Positions 48,574-57,942 are shown, counted from the stretch's first letter. The stretch is 64,000 nucleotides of DNA from Candidatus Tumulicola sp. (GCA_035601835.1 DATNNM010000011.1:1-64000), one strand, 5' to 3'. Made by a program: numbers and translations. Notes: generated by a model from the sequence alone, not told the origin.

Positions 48574-49790
48574 TCGGACGGCGTGCGCCGGACACGTTCC
48601 TCTTGATCGTGACGGTCTTGTTGGTCGCGGTCGGCGCAGTCATGGTGTTCTCGGCGTCTTCGGTCGTCGGGATCAACAAGTACCACGATGCCACGCACTA
48701 CCTCAAGCGAGAGCTCGTATGGATCGCGCTCGGCATCGCGGCGGCATGGTTTGGCGCGAAACTCGACTACGGCGCGTTGCGCAAGATGGCGCCGTATCTG
48801 CTCGGCTTGGCCGTCTTGATGCTGGTCGCCGTGCTGTTGCCGCACGTCGGCGCAGTAGCCGGCGGCGCTCGCCGCTGGTTCGAGTTCGGTCCCATATCGT
48901 TCGAGCCGTCCGAATTCGCGAAACTCGCGTTGGTCATCTTTCTCGCCAAAGTGTTCTCGGAACGCGAAGACGGCGCTCGCTCGCTGTCCAAGGCCGGCTT
49001 CCCCGCCATGCTTTGGGTGGGAGTGTGTTTCGCGCTCGTCGTCATCGAGCCCGACCTCGGCACGGCGAGTCTATTCGTCATGACCGCCTTCGTGATGCTC
49101 TTCGTGGGCGGCGCGCGCTGGTGGCATCTCGGCTTGGAGGTCGCAGTCGCGGTGCCGGCGCTGCTGGCTTTCATCTACTCCACGCCGTACCGCCGCGATC
49201 GTTTCACCGCATTTTGGAATCCGTGGCACGACCCGCGCGGCGCCGGCTATCACATCCTGCAATCGCTCTCCGGATTGGGTTCCGGTGGTCTTTTCGGCGT
49301 CGGCCTCGGCCAAAGCCGCCAGAAGTTCGGCTATCTGCCGGAGCAATACACGGATTTCATCTACTCGATCATCGGCGAGGAACTCGGCTTCATGGGCGCG
49401 GCTGCCGTGCTGCTGTTGTTCCTCTTCCTGGCGTATCGCGGCATCAGCATCGCCATGAAGGCGGAAGACCGGTTCGGATTCTATCTCGCGATCGGCATCA
49501 CGAGCATCATCACGCTCCAAGCGCTCGTGAATATCGGCGTGGTGACGGCGTCGTGGCCGGTCACCGGCGTGCCGCTGCCGTTCATCAGTTACGGCGGCAC
49601 CTCGATGGTGTTCAGCCTTTTCGGGATCGGGCTACTGGCCAGCATCTCGCGCGGTCGAACGAAAGCTGCGTTGGCCGAGGAGGAACGAAGGGAAGGACGC
49701 GGTGCGAATTCTTCTCACCGGCGGCGGCACGGGCGGTCATCTATACCCCGCGCTGTCACTAGCGCAAGCGCTCTCCGCCGCGCCCGCTGA
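48570..49790 (+). CDS. ftsW: Peptidoglycan glycosyltransferase FtsW
   Basis: The 406-residue SEDS protein has about ten membrane helices, with FSASSV in the first, GGARRWFEFGPISFEPSEFAKLALVIFLA, the catalytic-type IEPDLGTAS, GLGQSRQKFGYLPEQYTDFIYSIIGEELG and PFISYGGTSM. It polymerises septal glycan with FtsI. GTG 48570 overlaps murD. The last 30 or so residues are charged and overlap murG in another frame (49702-49790), a common arrangement. Confidence 0.95.
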   Translation: MIGRRAPDTFLLIVTVLLVAVGAVMVFSASSVVGINKYHDATHYLKRELVWIALGIAAAWFGAKLDYGALRKMAPYLLGLAVLMLVAVLLPHVGAVAGGARRWFEFGPISFEPSEFAKLALVIFLAKVFSEREDGARSLSKAGFPAMLWVGVCFALVVIEPDLGTASLFVMTAFVMLFVGGARWWHLGLEVAVAVPALLAFIYSTPYRRDRFTAFWNPWHDPRGAGYHILQSLSGLGSGGLFGVGLGQSRQKFGYLPEQYTDFIYSIIGEELGFMGAAAVLLLFLFLAYRGISIAMKAEDRFGFYLAIGITSIITLQALVNIGVVTASWPVTGVPLPFISYGGTSMVFSLFGIGLLASISRGRTKAALAEEERREGRGANSSHRRRHGRSSIPRAVTSASALRRAR

Positions 49791-50880
49791 CCCCGGCGTG
49801 TGCAGCCCCGACGATCCGTCGGTCGCGTTGCCATTGCTCGACGGCGGCCACGAGCTGCTGTTCATCGGCACGCGCGGCGGCATGGAAGCCGAGGTCATCG
49901 CGCGCACGCACATCCCGCTCGCAATCGTCAGCAGCGGGCCGATGTCGCGCACGTCGCTGACCCGCGCTGTCGGCGGCTTGGCGGCGAGCGCGGTTGGCAC
50001 CGCCCAGGCCTTGCCGATCGTGAAGCGCTTCAAGCCCGACGTCGTGATCGCCACCGGAGGCTACACGAGCGTTCCCGCGGTGATGGCGGCCGCGACATTA
50101 CGCACGGCGCGCGTGCTGCGCGGCACGAAGATCGCTTTGATCGAGCCGAACGTCGAGCCCGGCCGCGCGAACCGGCTGATGGCCAACGTCGCGGACGAGG
50201 TGTGGGGCGCATACGCGGAGACGGGCAAGTTCTTTCCAAAGAAGTTCGTGCTGACCGGCATCCCAGTGCGCGCGGAGATCGCGGCTCGACCGACGCAAGT
50301 TGAAGCGCGCCGCAGCCTCGGACTCGACCCCAAGCTGACCACGGTTTTGATCTTCGGCGGCAGCCAGGGTTCGCGCACGATCAACGTGGCGACCAGCGCC
50401 ATGATCGCGCGCCGGCGGCTGCCCCGGACGTGGCAAGTCCTGCACGCCAGCGGCGAGCGCGATCACGAATGGATGAAGGCCGAACGAAAGGTCGAGACGA
50501 GCGGCAACCGTTACCACCTCGTCAAGTATCTCGACGACATGGCGCTCGCGTACGCAGCCGCCGACGTCGCGGTGTGCCGCGCCGGCGCTTCGACGCTCGC
50601 CGAACTAGCCGCCGTCGGCCTTCCGTCGATCCTCATCCCCTACCCACACGCGGCGGACGACCACCAGCGCAAGAATGCGCGCCTGTTCGCCGGCCATAAC
50701 GCGGCGGTGGTGATCGAGGACACAGGGCTAGACCCCGATTCGCTCTACTGGGCGCTCGTGAATGCGCTCGATCCCGACAAGAACGTGGTCATGCGTTTAG
50801 GCGCCGCACAACTCGCGCATCCGCGCGCACTCGATATCATGATCGAGCGCATCATCAAGGGCAAGATCGGCACGAGGTAG
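49702..50880 (+). CDS. murG: UDP-GlcNAc:lipid I GlcNAc transferase MurG
   Basis: The 392-residue GT28 enzyme has the N-terminal GGGTGGHLYPALSLAQAL, the donor-binding block VCRAGASTLAELAAVGLPSILIPYPHAADDHQRKNA, and GGSQGSRTIN. It makes lipid II at the cytoplasmic face. GTG 49702 has AGGAACGAAGGGAAGGA upstream. An insertion near 49780-49840 (APADPGVCSPDDPSVALP) between the first strand and helix is unusual. MurC starts 54 bp downstream. Confidence 0.94.
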   Translation: MRILLTGGGTGGHLYPALSLAQALSAAPADPGVCSPDDPSVALPLLDGGHELLFIGTRGGMEAEVIARTHIPLAIVSSGPMSRTSLTRAVGGLAASAVGTAQALPIVKRFKPDVVIATGGYTSVPAVMAAATLRTARVLRGTKIALIEPNVEPGRANRLMANVADEVWGAYAETGKFFPKKFVLTGIPVRAEIAARPTQVEARRSLGLDPKLTTVLIFGGSQGSRTINVATSAMIARRRLPRTWQVLHASGERDHEWMKAERKVETSGNRYHLVKYLDDMALAYAAADVAVCRAGASTLAELAAVGLPSILIPYPHAADDHQRKNARLFAGHNAAVVIEDTGLDPDSLYWALVNALDPDKNVVMRLGAAQLAHPRALDIMIERIIKGKIGTR

Positions 50881-50934
50881 CGCCGCCGGAGAGGGACGCA
50901 AACCAGGCCCAACTAACAGAACGTTCTGAGATAG

Positions 50935-52353
50935 ATGATAGGCTACAGGCACGTCCATTTTGTGGGGATCGGCGGCATCGGCATGAGCGCGATCGCGCGC
51001 GTGCTGATCGCGATGGGCGTGAGCGTTTCCGGCTCCGATCTCAAGACGAATGGCACGCTCGAGAAGTTGCGTCTGCTCGGAGCGCGCGTGCACCTGGGCC
51101 ACGGTTCGGACAACATCGAGGGCGCCGATTGCGTCGTCATCTCCTCCGCGATCCCGCAAGACAATCCGGAAGTGATCGCCGCTCAGCGCGCGCGCGTCCC
51201 CGTGCTGCAGCGCGCCGAAATGCTGGCTGAGATCATGGCGGACAAGCGCGGCATCGCCGTGTCGGGCACGCACGGCAAGACCACCACGACTTCGATGATC
51301 GCGCTTGTGCTCGACGCCGGCGGCTTCGAGTCGACCGTGCTCATCGGCGGCGAGGTCAACGATCTCGGCGCGAACGCGCGTCTCGGTGCCGGCGACGTCG
51401 TGGTGGCCGAAGCCGACGAAAGCGACGCGTCGTTCTTGCGCCTCACGCCGGCGTGCGCGGTCGTCACGAATATCGAAAACGACCATCTCGGCTACTACCG
51501 CGATCTCGAGCACCTCATCGAAACCTTCTCGCTGTTCATCGGGCGCGTGCCGGCTAGCGGCTGCGTCATCGCATCTGCCGACTGCAACGCCGTGCGCGAA
51601 CTCATCCGCCGCTTCTACGAGCAGCCGAAACTGCTGGGCGATCCGCGCGTGATCACGGCGGGCTTCGATCCGGCGGCGGGCGTTCGAGCTGAGAACGTCC
51701 GGCTGGCAGATTTCGGCTCCACATTCAGCGTCCGTCGCAACGGCGCGCCGCTCGGAGAGATCAGCCTGCGCGTGCCGGGCCGCATCAACGTGCTCAACGC
51801 TTTGTGCGCGCTCGCGGTGGGTCTCGAGTTCGGCGTGCCCTTCGAGGTCATCGCGCGCGCTCTGGCGCGCTTCCGCGGCGTCGCGCGCCGCTTCCAGATC
51901 CTCTACGACAGCGACGCGCTCAAGATCGTCGACGACTACGCGCACCATCCGACCGCGGTGCAGGAGACGATCGCGGCGGCACGCGCGTATTGGCCCGGGC
52001 GGATCGTCGTGGCGTTTCAACCGCATCGCTATAGCCGCACGGCATATCTCTTCCGCGACTTCGCGCACGCGCTGCTCGGGGCCGACGAAGTCGTCATCAC
52101 CGATATCTACGCGGCCGGCGAGATCGCGCTGCCCGGCGTGCGCGCAGAGTCGATCCTCGAATGTCTGCGCGAGTTCGATCATCAAAAGTCCGTGACGTAC
52201 CTGCCCAAACCCGCGGACGTCCTGGCGTATCTGCAGCATACGCTCGGTCCCGGCGATCTTGCGCTTACGCTCGGCGCCGGAGACATCGGCGGCGTGGCGC
52301 ACGAACTCGCCGCAGGCCTCTCTGCCGCCGACGCGGGCGTCGGCTCGGTCTGA
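50935..52353 (+). CDS. murC: UDP-N-acetylmuramate:L-alanine ligase MurC
   Basis: The 472-residue ligase has HFVGIGGIGMSAIARVL (UDP binding), GTHGKTTTTSMIALVLD, EADESDASFLRL, NIENDHLGYY and DDYAHHPTAVQ. It adds L-alanine to UDP-MurNAc, the first step of the peptide stem. The downstream murB follows within 14 bp, as in many dcw clusters. Confidence 0.95.
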   Translation: MIGYRHVHFVGIGGIGMSAIARVLIAMGVSVSGSDLKTNGTLEKLRLLGARVHLGHGSDNIEGADCVVISSAIPQDNPEVIAAQRARVPVLQRAEMLAEIMADKRGIAVSGTHGKTTTTSMIALVLDAGGFESTVLIGGEVNDLGANARLGAGDVVVAEADESDASFLRLTPACAVVTNIENDHLGYYRDLEHLIETFSLFIGRVPASGCVIASADCNAVRELIRRFYEQPKLLGDPRVITAGFDPAAGVRAENVRLADFGSTFSVRRNGAPLGEISLRVPGRINVLNALCALAVGLEFGVPFEVIARALARFRGVARRFQILYDSDALKIVDDYAHHPTAVQETIAAARAYWPGRIVVAFQPHRYSRTAYLFRDFAHALLGADEVVITDIYAAGEIALPGVRAESILECLREFDHQKSVTYLPKPADVLAYLQHTLGPGDLALTLGAGDIGGVAHELAAGLSAADAGVGSV

Positions 52354-52366
52354 CGTCAGCCTGCCG

Positions 52367-53287
52367 GTGATCGCTGGAGCGTCAGTCCCCGGCAACGCGC
52401 TCTCGAAGGATCAGCGAGCCGCATTGACGCGCATGCTCGGGAGCGCCGCATCCTTCGATGCGCCGTTGGCGCCGAAGACCTCGATGCGCATCGGCGGACC
52501 CGCTGCATGTTTCGCCGAGATCAAGCGGATCGACGACCTTGTCGCGCTCTTGGCTCTTTGCGAGCGCGATCGCATCGCGTGGTCGATGCTCGGGTTCGGC
52601 AGCAACCTGTTGATCCGCGACGAGGGCTTCCCGGGCGTGGTCGTGCGGCTCGCGGGCGACTTCACGAAAGTGACCATCGACAAGACCCGGGTGCGCGCGG
52701 GCGGAGCGACGCCGATCGTCGCGCTATGCCGCGACGCAGCGAAAGCCGGCCTTGCGGGCGCAGAAGCGCTCGTCGGCATCCCCGGCACGGTGGGCGGCGC
52801 GGTGCGCATGAACGCGGGCACCGACGTCGAGATCGGCGACGTCATCGACCGCGTCGAGGTGTTGGTCGCGGGCGACACGTTGCAGACTTTCACCAAACCG
52901 GAGTTCACCTATCGGCGCTCGACGCTCGACCGCCGTGCGGTCGTCTGCGCCGCCGAACTGGTGCTGCAGCACGCCGATCCGTCCGAGGTTCGCGCCGAAC
53001 TGAACCGGCGCATCGCGCGCCGCAACGCCACCCAACCGCTCGAGCTGCCGAACTTCGGCAGCGTGTTCAAGAACCCGCCGGGAGATCACGCGGCGCGGCT
53101 CATCGAGACCGCAGGCTGCAAGGGCTGGCGGACCGGCGGCGCGCAGGTGTCCGAGAAACACGCAAATTTCATCGTCAACCGCGGCGGCGCGACCTGCAAG
53201 GATGTGCTCGCGCTGATCGATCGGGTGCGCGCCGCGGTGACGGCGCAACACGGCGTGGATCTGGAACTGGAAGTCCACATACTTTGA
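52367..53287 (+). CDS. murB: UDP-N-acetylenolpyruvoylglucosamine reductase MurB
   Basis: The 306-residue flavoenzyme has the FAD-binding blocks APKTSMRIGGPAACF, LGFGSNLLIRDEGFPGVVVRL and GIPGTVGGAVRMNAG, the catalytic Ser region (FGSVFKNPPGD) and GGAQVSEKHANFIVNRGGAT. It makes UDP-MurNAc by reducing the enolpyruvyl ether. GTG 52367 is chosen by position after murC; the next ATG (52433) would clip little conserved sequence. The stop overlaps ddl (TTGA). Confidence 0.94.
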   Translation: MIAGASVPGNALSKDQRAALTRMLGSAASFDAPLAPKTSMRIGGPAACFAEIKRIDDLVALLALCERDRIAWSMLGFGSNLLIRDEGFPGVVVRLAGDFTKVTIDKTRVRAGGATPIVALCRDAAKAGLAGAEALVGIPGTVGGAVRMNAGTDVEIGDVIDRVEVLVAGDTLQTFTKPEFTYRRSTLDRRAVVCAAELVLQHADPSEVRAELNRRIARRNATQPLELPNFGSVFKNPPGDHAARLIETAGCKGWRTGGAQVSEKHANFIVNRGGATCKDVLALIDRVRAAVTAQHGVDLELEVHIL

Positions 53288-54228
53288 CCGCCACGAGCGC
53301 GGGCAAACCGAAGGTCGCCGTCATCGCGGGCGGCGATTCCGCTGAACGAGAGATCAGTCTGCAAACCGGAGCGGGCGTCGTCAACGCGCTCGAGTCTTTA
53401 GGCTACCCGCACGTGACGCTCGACTTCGATGCTTCGTTCGTGGATCGGCTGCGCGCCGAACGCCCGGACGTCGTTTTCAACGCGCTGCATGGCGGCGCGG
53501 GCGAAGACGGCACCGTCCAGGCGATCCTCGATTGGCTGAAAGTGCCGTACCAGGGCTCAGGCCTTCGCGCATGCGCAGCCGCGATGGACAAGTGGACGTC
53601 GAAGGCGCTGCTGCGCATGCACGACCTGCCGACGCCGCGAGGCGTGCGCCTCGACGTCGATGCGGGCGAAGCCAAAGAACCACCGGAGCCGCCTGGATTG
53701 CCGTGCGTCGTGAAACCGCTCGCGCAGGGGTCGGCGGTCGGCGTCAGCGTCGTGCACTTCGCTGAATCGTGGGAAGACGCGGTGCGCGGCGCGAGCAGCT
53801 TCGGGGCCCCGATCCTCGTGGAGGAGTACGTCGAAGGCCGCGAGTTCACCGTCGCGATCCTCGAGCGACGCGCGTTGCCGGTGGTCGAGATCACGCCGCA
53901 CGACGATTTCTACACCTACCATGCGAAGTACACGCCGGGCGCGAGCACGCACACCGTGCCAGCGATGCTTCCGACAGCGTTGGCGCAGCGCATGCAGGAC
54001 TACGCGCTGCGTTTCCATCACATTCTTGGCTGCCGTGATTATTCTCGCGTTGATATCGTGATGTCCGTGACCAATTCGCTATATGTGTTGGAATGCAACA
54101 CGTTGCCGGGGCTCACCCCGCTGAGCCTCTTCCCGGAGGCGGCGGCTGCCGCAGGCATTTCATACGAGGAGCTTGTCGATTCGCTGGTGCGCGCCGCTTG
54201 CGCCCGAGCCGGGGTGCACGCAGCGTGA
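53284..54228 (+). CDS. ddl: D-alanine-D-alanine ligase
   Basis: The 314-residue ATP-grasp enzyme has GGDSAEREISLQTG, NALHGGAGEDGTVQAILDWLKVPYQGSG, the ATP-grasp block CVVKPLAQGSAVGVSVV, and LECNTLPGLTPLSLFPEAAAAAG. It makes the D-Ala-D-Ala used by MurF. TTG 53284 overlaps the murB stop; no ATG lies before conserved sequence. The HAD gene follows with a GTGA overlap. Confidence 0.94.
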   Translation: MTATSAGKPKVAVIAGGDSAEREISLQTGAGVVNALESLGYPHVTLDFDASFVDRLRAERPDVVFNALHGGAGEDGTVQAILDWLKVPYQGSGLRACAAAMDKWTSKALLRMHDLPTPRGVRLDVDAGEAKEPPEPPGLPCVVKPLAQGSAVGVSVVHFAESWEDAVRGASSFGAPILVEEYVEGREFTVAILERRALPVVEITPHDDFYTYHAKYTPGASTHTVPAMLPTALAQRMQDYALRFHHILGCRDYSRVDIVMSVTNSLYVLECNTLPGLTPLSLFPEAAAAAGISYEELVDSLVRAACARAGVHAA

Positions 54229-54935
54229 CGGAGGAGCGTGCCGCCCGGCCGCTGCGCGTCGTGCTCTTCGACCTCGACGGCACGCTCATCGATTCGACCG
54301 ACCTCATCCTCAACTCATACGAGCACACGTATCGGACGCTCGGACGCATCATGGGTCGCGAACAGATCCAGGCCGACTTCGGGCTGCCGCTGCGCGACAC
54401 GCTCGAGCGCTACTTCCACGGCGACGAACTCCGGCGCGCGCTCGAGATCTACATCGACTACAATCTCCGCCTGCACGACGACGGCGTTCGCCAAATACAG
54501 GGCGTCGCCGAACTCGTGCGCCGCTTGCGCGAGATGGATCTGCGATTGGGAGTCGTGACCTCAAAAGCGCGCGAGACGGCGCTGCGCGGCCTCATGCTGT
54601 GCCGCCTGGATCGATTCTTCGAGGTCGTCGTTGCGCGCGAGGACACGCGGCGGCACAAGCCTGAAGCCGAACCTATCATCTACGCGCTCGCCTCGTTCGA
54701 GGCGGATGCGGCCGAGTGCGCCTACGTGGGAGACACGCCCTTGGACATCGAGGCGGCGCGAGCGGCGGGGGTACGACCCATCGCCGCGCTGTGGCGTCCC
54801 GTTGCCAGAAAGGCGTTCGACGACTGGCGTCCCGACGCGTTTGCTGCGACGCCGCAGGAGGCTGCCGATATATTAGAGAGCTGGCGCGCCGCACGGGAAC
54901 ACGCCGAAGATGGGGAAGCGGCACAAGGCGCCTGA
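54225..54935 (+). CDS. HAD-family phosphatase (Gph/PpaX-like)
   Basis: The 236-residue hydrolase has the nucleophile motif VVLFDLDGTLIDST (D16 and D18), a helical cap (LILNSYEHTYRTLGR...), the Thr/Ser of LGVVTSKARE, the Lys of DTRRHKPEAEPI and the acidic AYVGDTPLDIEAA. Homologues hydrolyse phosphoglycolate or pyrophosphate. Overlap with ddl ties it to the dcw run, but its substrate there is unknown. In many genomes ftsQ, ftsA and ftsZ would follow ddl; they do not here. Confidence 0.88.
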   Translation: MTEERAARPLRVVLFDLDGTLIDSTDLILNSYEHTYRTLGRIMGREQIQADFGLPLRDTLERYFHGDELRRALEIYIDYNLRLHDDGVRQIQGVAELVRRLREMDLRLGVVTSKARETALRGLMLCRLDRFFEVVVAREDTRRHKPEAEPIIYALASFEADAAECAYVGDTPLDIEAARAAGVRPIAALWRPVARKAFDDWRPDAFAATPQEAADILESWRAAREHAEDGEAAQGA

Positions 54936-54947
54936 CTAGGACTAGAG

Positions 54948-55691
54948 ATGGGATTCATCGGCTTTCTTTCTTGGCTCCTGAGCTCTAACGTCAATGCGGA
55001 CACGCGCCGCATTCTCGGCGTGTCCATGCCCGGCGACCTGACGCTGGAGGCGTCGATGGGCGTGGACGTCTCCCTGCCGCCGGACGCGACCATGTCCGAG
55101 TTGCCCAAGCCGATGGCGGAAAAAGCGCGCGATCAGATCGCCGCGCTCCAGAAGATCGATCCCGATTTCAACGAGGTTTCTTTCCTCAATCAAGCCACGG
55201 CCGCGTTTCAGGCAGCCATGCAGGCCGAGGGCGCGATGAAGCCCGATGCTGCGGCCTCGATCGGCACACCGGCCTTCGTCGATTGCCTGAAGCAAAAGGT
55301 GGATGACTGGCGCTCCGGCGCGCTCGCGCGCAGCATCAGCGGCGTGAAGCTGGATTCTCCGACGATCATGAAGATCTCCGTCGACGGTATGCGGCAACAG
55401 TTGACCGTGCGCTTCACCGGCACCGCGGTCCGCAACACGACCGACACGATCAGCAACACGCTGAGCGACGGAAGCGCCCAGCCGCAGTGGTTCACCGAGT
55501 TCGCGACCTTCGTGCGTCCGGCCGGTTCGACCACGCCCAAAACTGCGGCCGCGGGCGCACCGGTGAGCTGCCCTCGCTGCGGCGCTCCAGCGCCGCCCGG
55601 CGCGATCACGTGCCCGTTCTGCAGTTCGCCGCTCACCGGCACGGGCGGCATCTGGCTGCTCGACCACACAAGCGCTTCCGCATACACGTAA
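54948..55691 (+). CDS. Tim44-like domain protein with zinc ribbon
   Basis: The 247-residue protein has a Tim44/MRPL45-like core (DPDFNEVSFLNQATAAFQAAMQAEGAMKPDAAASIG and the following beta strands) and a C-terminal zinc ribbon (CPRCGAPAPPGAITCPFCSS). Tim44-like domains bind membranes or proteins. No signal peptide is clear, although the N-terminus is hydrophobic (GFIGFLSWLLSS). It lies 12 bp after the HAD gene and may be the last gene of that run. Its function is not known. Confidence 0.75.
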   Translation: MGFIGFLSWLLSSNVNADTRRILGVSMPGDLTLEASMGVDVSLPPDATMSELPKPMAEKARDQIAALQKIDPDFNEVSFLNQATAAFQAAMQAEGAMKPDAAASIGTPAFVDCLKQKVDDWRSGALARSISGVKLDSPTIMKISVDGMRQQLTVRFTGTAVRNTTDTISNTLSDGSAQPQWFTEFATFVRPAGSTTPKTAAAGAPVSCPRCGAPAPPGAITCPFCSSPLTGTGGIWLLDHTSASAYT

Positions 55692-55693
55692 CC

Positions 55694-55723
55694 AAGGTTC
55701 TTACCGCATCTTTTGAGAACCTT
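55694..55723. promoter_or_regulatory. Inverted repeat AAGGTTCT / AGAACCTT upstream of an exported-protein gene
   Basis: Perfect 8-bp arms (55694-55701 and 55716-55723) are separated by 14 bp, 47 bp before the ATG at 55771. It could be an operator with 22-bp centre spacing, or an RNA hairpin. No T-run follows. Confidence 0.5.
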
Positions 55724-55770
55724 ACGTCACGCCTCACAGGGCGACGTTTGTTTCTTAGGAGGTTTTCTTG

Positions 55771-56277
55771 ATGAACCGTCTCTTGGTGATTGTCGCCGCG
55801 CTGGTCGCGCTTTCGTTCGCGAGCGCTGCCGTCTCGAATGCAGCTGCGCCACCGCAGAAACTGCCGCCGGGCATGACGCCGGCGATGTTCAAACAGATCA
55901 TGGCGCCGGGTCCATCCCATCCGACCGGCATCCCAGCCGGCGCGGTGCCGTACCTCGGGTGCATTCCGACGATGGGCTTCCACTACGCCAACGCGAAGGA
56001 TTGGCCGTTCGGACCGATCTACGGCTGGTACAAGGGCAAGGTGACCTTCACCGAGATCATGGTCGCCAAGGCGGCTTTCGAAAACGGCACGAGCTGGTCC
56101 AACGTGCTGAAGCCGCTACCCGGGCACCAAGTCGATCACGTCGACATCTGGTACGAGGCGCACGGCCATCCAGGGTACGCAGCGCCGCATTACGACATCC
56201 ACGCCTGGTACGTGCCGAGTTCCGAGTACATGTACTACTGCAACAACCCGTCCGGCAAAAAACCCGCCTGGCTGTGA
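55771..56277 (+). CDS. Exported His/Tyr-rich protein (possible DUF5602/TTHB210-like)
   Basis: The 168-residue protein has a signal peptide (MNRLLVIVAALVALSFASAAV, cleavage near NAAA) and a strong ribosome-binding site (GGAGG, 8 nt before ATG). The mature part has many His, Tyr and Trp residues: YLGCIPTMGFHYAN, DHVDIWYEAHGHPG, HYDIHAWYVP and a second Cys late. The two cysteines may form a disulfide and the histidines suggest metal binding. It resembles the TTHB210-like family by eye, with low confidence. It stands alone. Confidence 0.65.
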   Translation: MNRLLVIVAALVALSFASAAVSNAAAPPQKLPPGMTPAMFKQIMAPGPSHPTGIPAGAVPYLGCIPTMGFHYANAKDWPFGPIYGWYKGKVTFTEIMVAKAAFENGTSWSNVLKPLPGHQVDHVDIWYEAHGHPGYAAPHYDIHAWYVPSSEYMYYCNNPSGKKPAWL

Positions 56278-56293
56278 TCTAAACGGACATAAT

Positions 56294-56317
56294 GTAGCGT
56301 TCCGAGCGAAGCTCGGA
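56294..56317 (+). repeat. REP-like hairpin, TTCCGAGC arms
   Basis: GTAG + CG + TTCCGAGC-GAA-GCTCGGA lies between convergent genes. The downstream TAA of the minus-strand gene (56321) begins 3 bp after its end. Confidence 0.85.
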
Positions 56318-56320
56318 GGT

Positions 56321-57883
56321 TTAGTGCGGCACAGCCGTCGGGTTTGGGAGCGGGTGCGCGCTTACAGGCTGTGGCGCGCGCTCGACCGGCTTGGGGGGCG
56401 CGGGCGGCGGCGGCGGCTGAACCGTCACGGGCACCGGATTGCCGTTGACGCCCCCCGAGACGGGCACGATCACAGTGCCTTTGTTTGGATCGACCGTGAC
56501 GGGATGAACCGGATCGATGGTCACCGGCGCGCGCACGGGTTGGATCGAGCGGACGTATTGCGCTCCGCCGACCGGCAGCACGACGCGCCGCGGCTGCACG
56601 GCCAGTCGATCGAAGACGACCAGCTTGCTCGGCGACAGCGGCCGGTTGATGAGCGACGGCATCACCGCGTAGCGGACGTTATCCGGCAACGTGCGGCGCA
56701 TGCCGTCGATCCGCAGCGGCGCCGTCGAATGCACCACGACGGTCTTCCCGTTCGACGCCATGAAATGCGCAGAAACCACCGCGCGTTGTGACAACACGCC
56801 ATACGGCACGACAGCCGTCGTCCAGAAGTAGCCCGGATAGCCCGGCCACGGCGTCAGGTAGAACTGGCCCGGCAGGCCGACGATAGTCACAAAGCCCGAC
56901 CCATACGGATAGAAGCGGCTGAAGAAAATGATCTCGACCACGTTGCCGGCCACGAGGAACAGCGGTCCGGGCGTGTAGAGCGAGAAGCCGGGCGGGCAGA
57001 AACCGTAGCGCCGGTAGCCGTAGGAATAGTTGGGCGCGTAGTCGAGCATGGACGACACATAGGAGAGGCTCCCCGCGTCCACGCGGAAGGTCCACTGATC
57101 CGAAAACGGCGTTCCGTCATCGCTTTGCCCGCTCACGGCGACGCTATGCCGGCCCGAGTCCAGCGCGTAGCGCGGGGTGTACGCGAAATAGGCGGAAGAA
57201 ACCGTTGATTCAGCCGTGACGTCGGCGCCGTCGAACGTCACCGTCACGGTTGACGGATTGACCGCCGCTGAGCCGCCCTGAAAACGTCCGTAGATCTGCG
57301 GGTACTGCGTGCCGACCAGCGTCTCAGGAGCGGGCCGCTGATCGATCACCGAGCTGGCCAAGGCCGGAGCGCTCGTCACGTTCGTCGCGTAGCCGCTCGG
57401 GAGGCGCGGCGGGCCGCCGACCGCCGCGACAAAACTGCCCGGCCTGACCCCGGTGACGATCGCCACCACGCTGGTCTCCGGATTGTAGTCGGCCGTTGCG
57501 CCCAGCGCGTCCGTCAAAACTCGCAGCGGCACCATGACGCGCCCGGCGAACTCGCGCGGCGAGGCGTCGAGCGCCACGCGCCGGCCATTGACGTAGGCCA
57601 CTGCGCTGCCGAGCGCGAGTTGGATGATGCGCCCGCCTTGGCGTACGGCGATGGAGCCGGACGCAGCGTCATAGGAGACCGCACCGCCGAGCCGGTCGAC
57701 GATGTCGCGCAACGGAACGAGAACGTGGCTTCCGATCACGATCGGCGGAACATCGGTCTGCAGCGCCTGACCATTCAGCACGATGCTTGGCGATGCGGCA
57801 CGAGCCGGTCCGCACAGACTCAGGGCGGCCACAAGCGAGAGCGTGAGGGCGAGCGGGGCGGCGTTGTTGCGCATGGCGCGCAT
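56321..57883 (-). CDS. Exported protein with copper amine oxidase N-terminal-like domain
   Basis: The 520-residue protein has a signal peptide (AAPLALTLSLVAALSLCGPARA) and then the stalk domain common in exported proteins: VLNGQALQTDVPPIVIGSHVLVPLRDIVDRLGG and, in a second half, VMVPLRVLTDALGATADYNP. A Tyr/Gly-rich middle follows (YSYGYRRYGFCPPGFSLYTPGPLFLV), then beta-rich segments and a Pro-rich tail (VQPPPPPAPPKP). The tail suggests passage through or contact with the wall. No enzyme motif is seen. The ATG at 57883 gives the signal peptide; the frame is open upstream to 58015. Confidence 0.8.
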   Translation of the reverse strand: MRAMRNNAAPLALTLSLVAALSLCGPARAASPSIVLNGQALQTDVPPIVIGSHVLVPLRDIVDRLGGAVSYDAASGSIAVRQGGRIIQLALGSAVAYVNGRRVALDASPREFAGRVMVPLRVLTDALGATADYNPETSVVAIVTGVRPGSFVAAVGGPPRLPSGYATNVTSAPALASSVIDQRPAPETLVGTQYPQIYGRFQGGSAAVNPSTVTVTFDGADVTAESTVSSAYFAYTPRYALDSGRHSVAVSGQSDDGTPFSDQWTFRVDAGSLSYVSSMLDYAPNYSYGYRRYGFCPPGFSLYTPGPLFLVAGNVVEIIFFSRFYPYGSGFVTIVGLPGQFYLTPWPGYPGYFWTTAVVPYGVLSQRAVVSAHFMASNGKTVVVHSTAPLRIDGMRRTLPDNVRYAVMPSLINRPLSPSKLVVFDRLAVQPRRVVLPVGGAQYVRSIQPVRAPVTIDPVHPVTVDPNKGTVIVPVSGGVNGNPVPVTVQPPPPPAPPKPVERAPQPVSAHPLPNPTAVPH

Positions 57884-57942
57884 ATTCGACGAGCCGGGGG
57901 CGTTGTGCTCCCGGCTCGCTTGCCTGTTCTTCCTGGGAGCGC

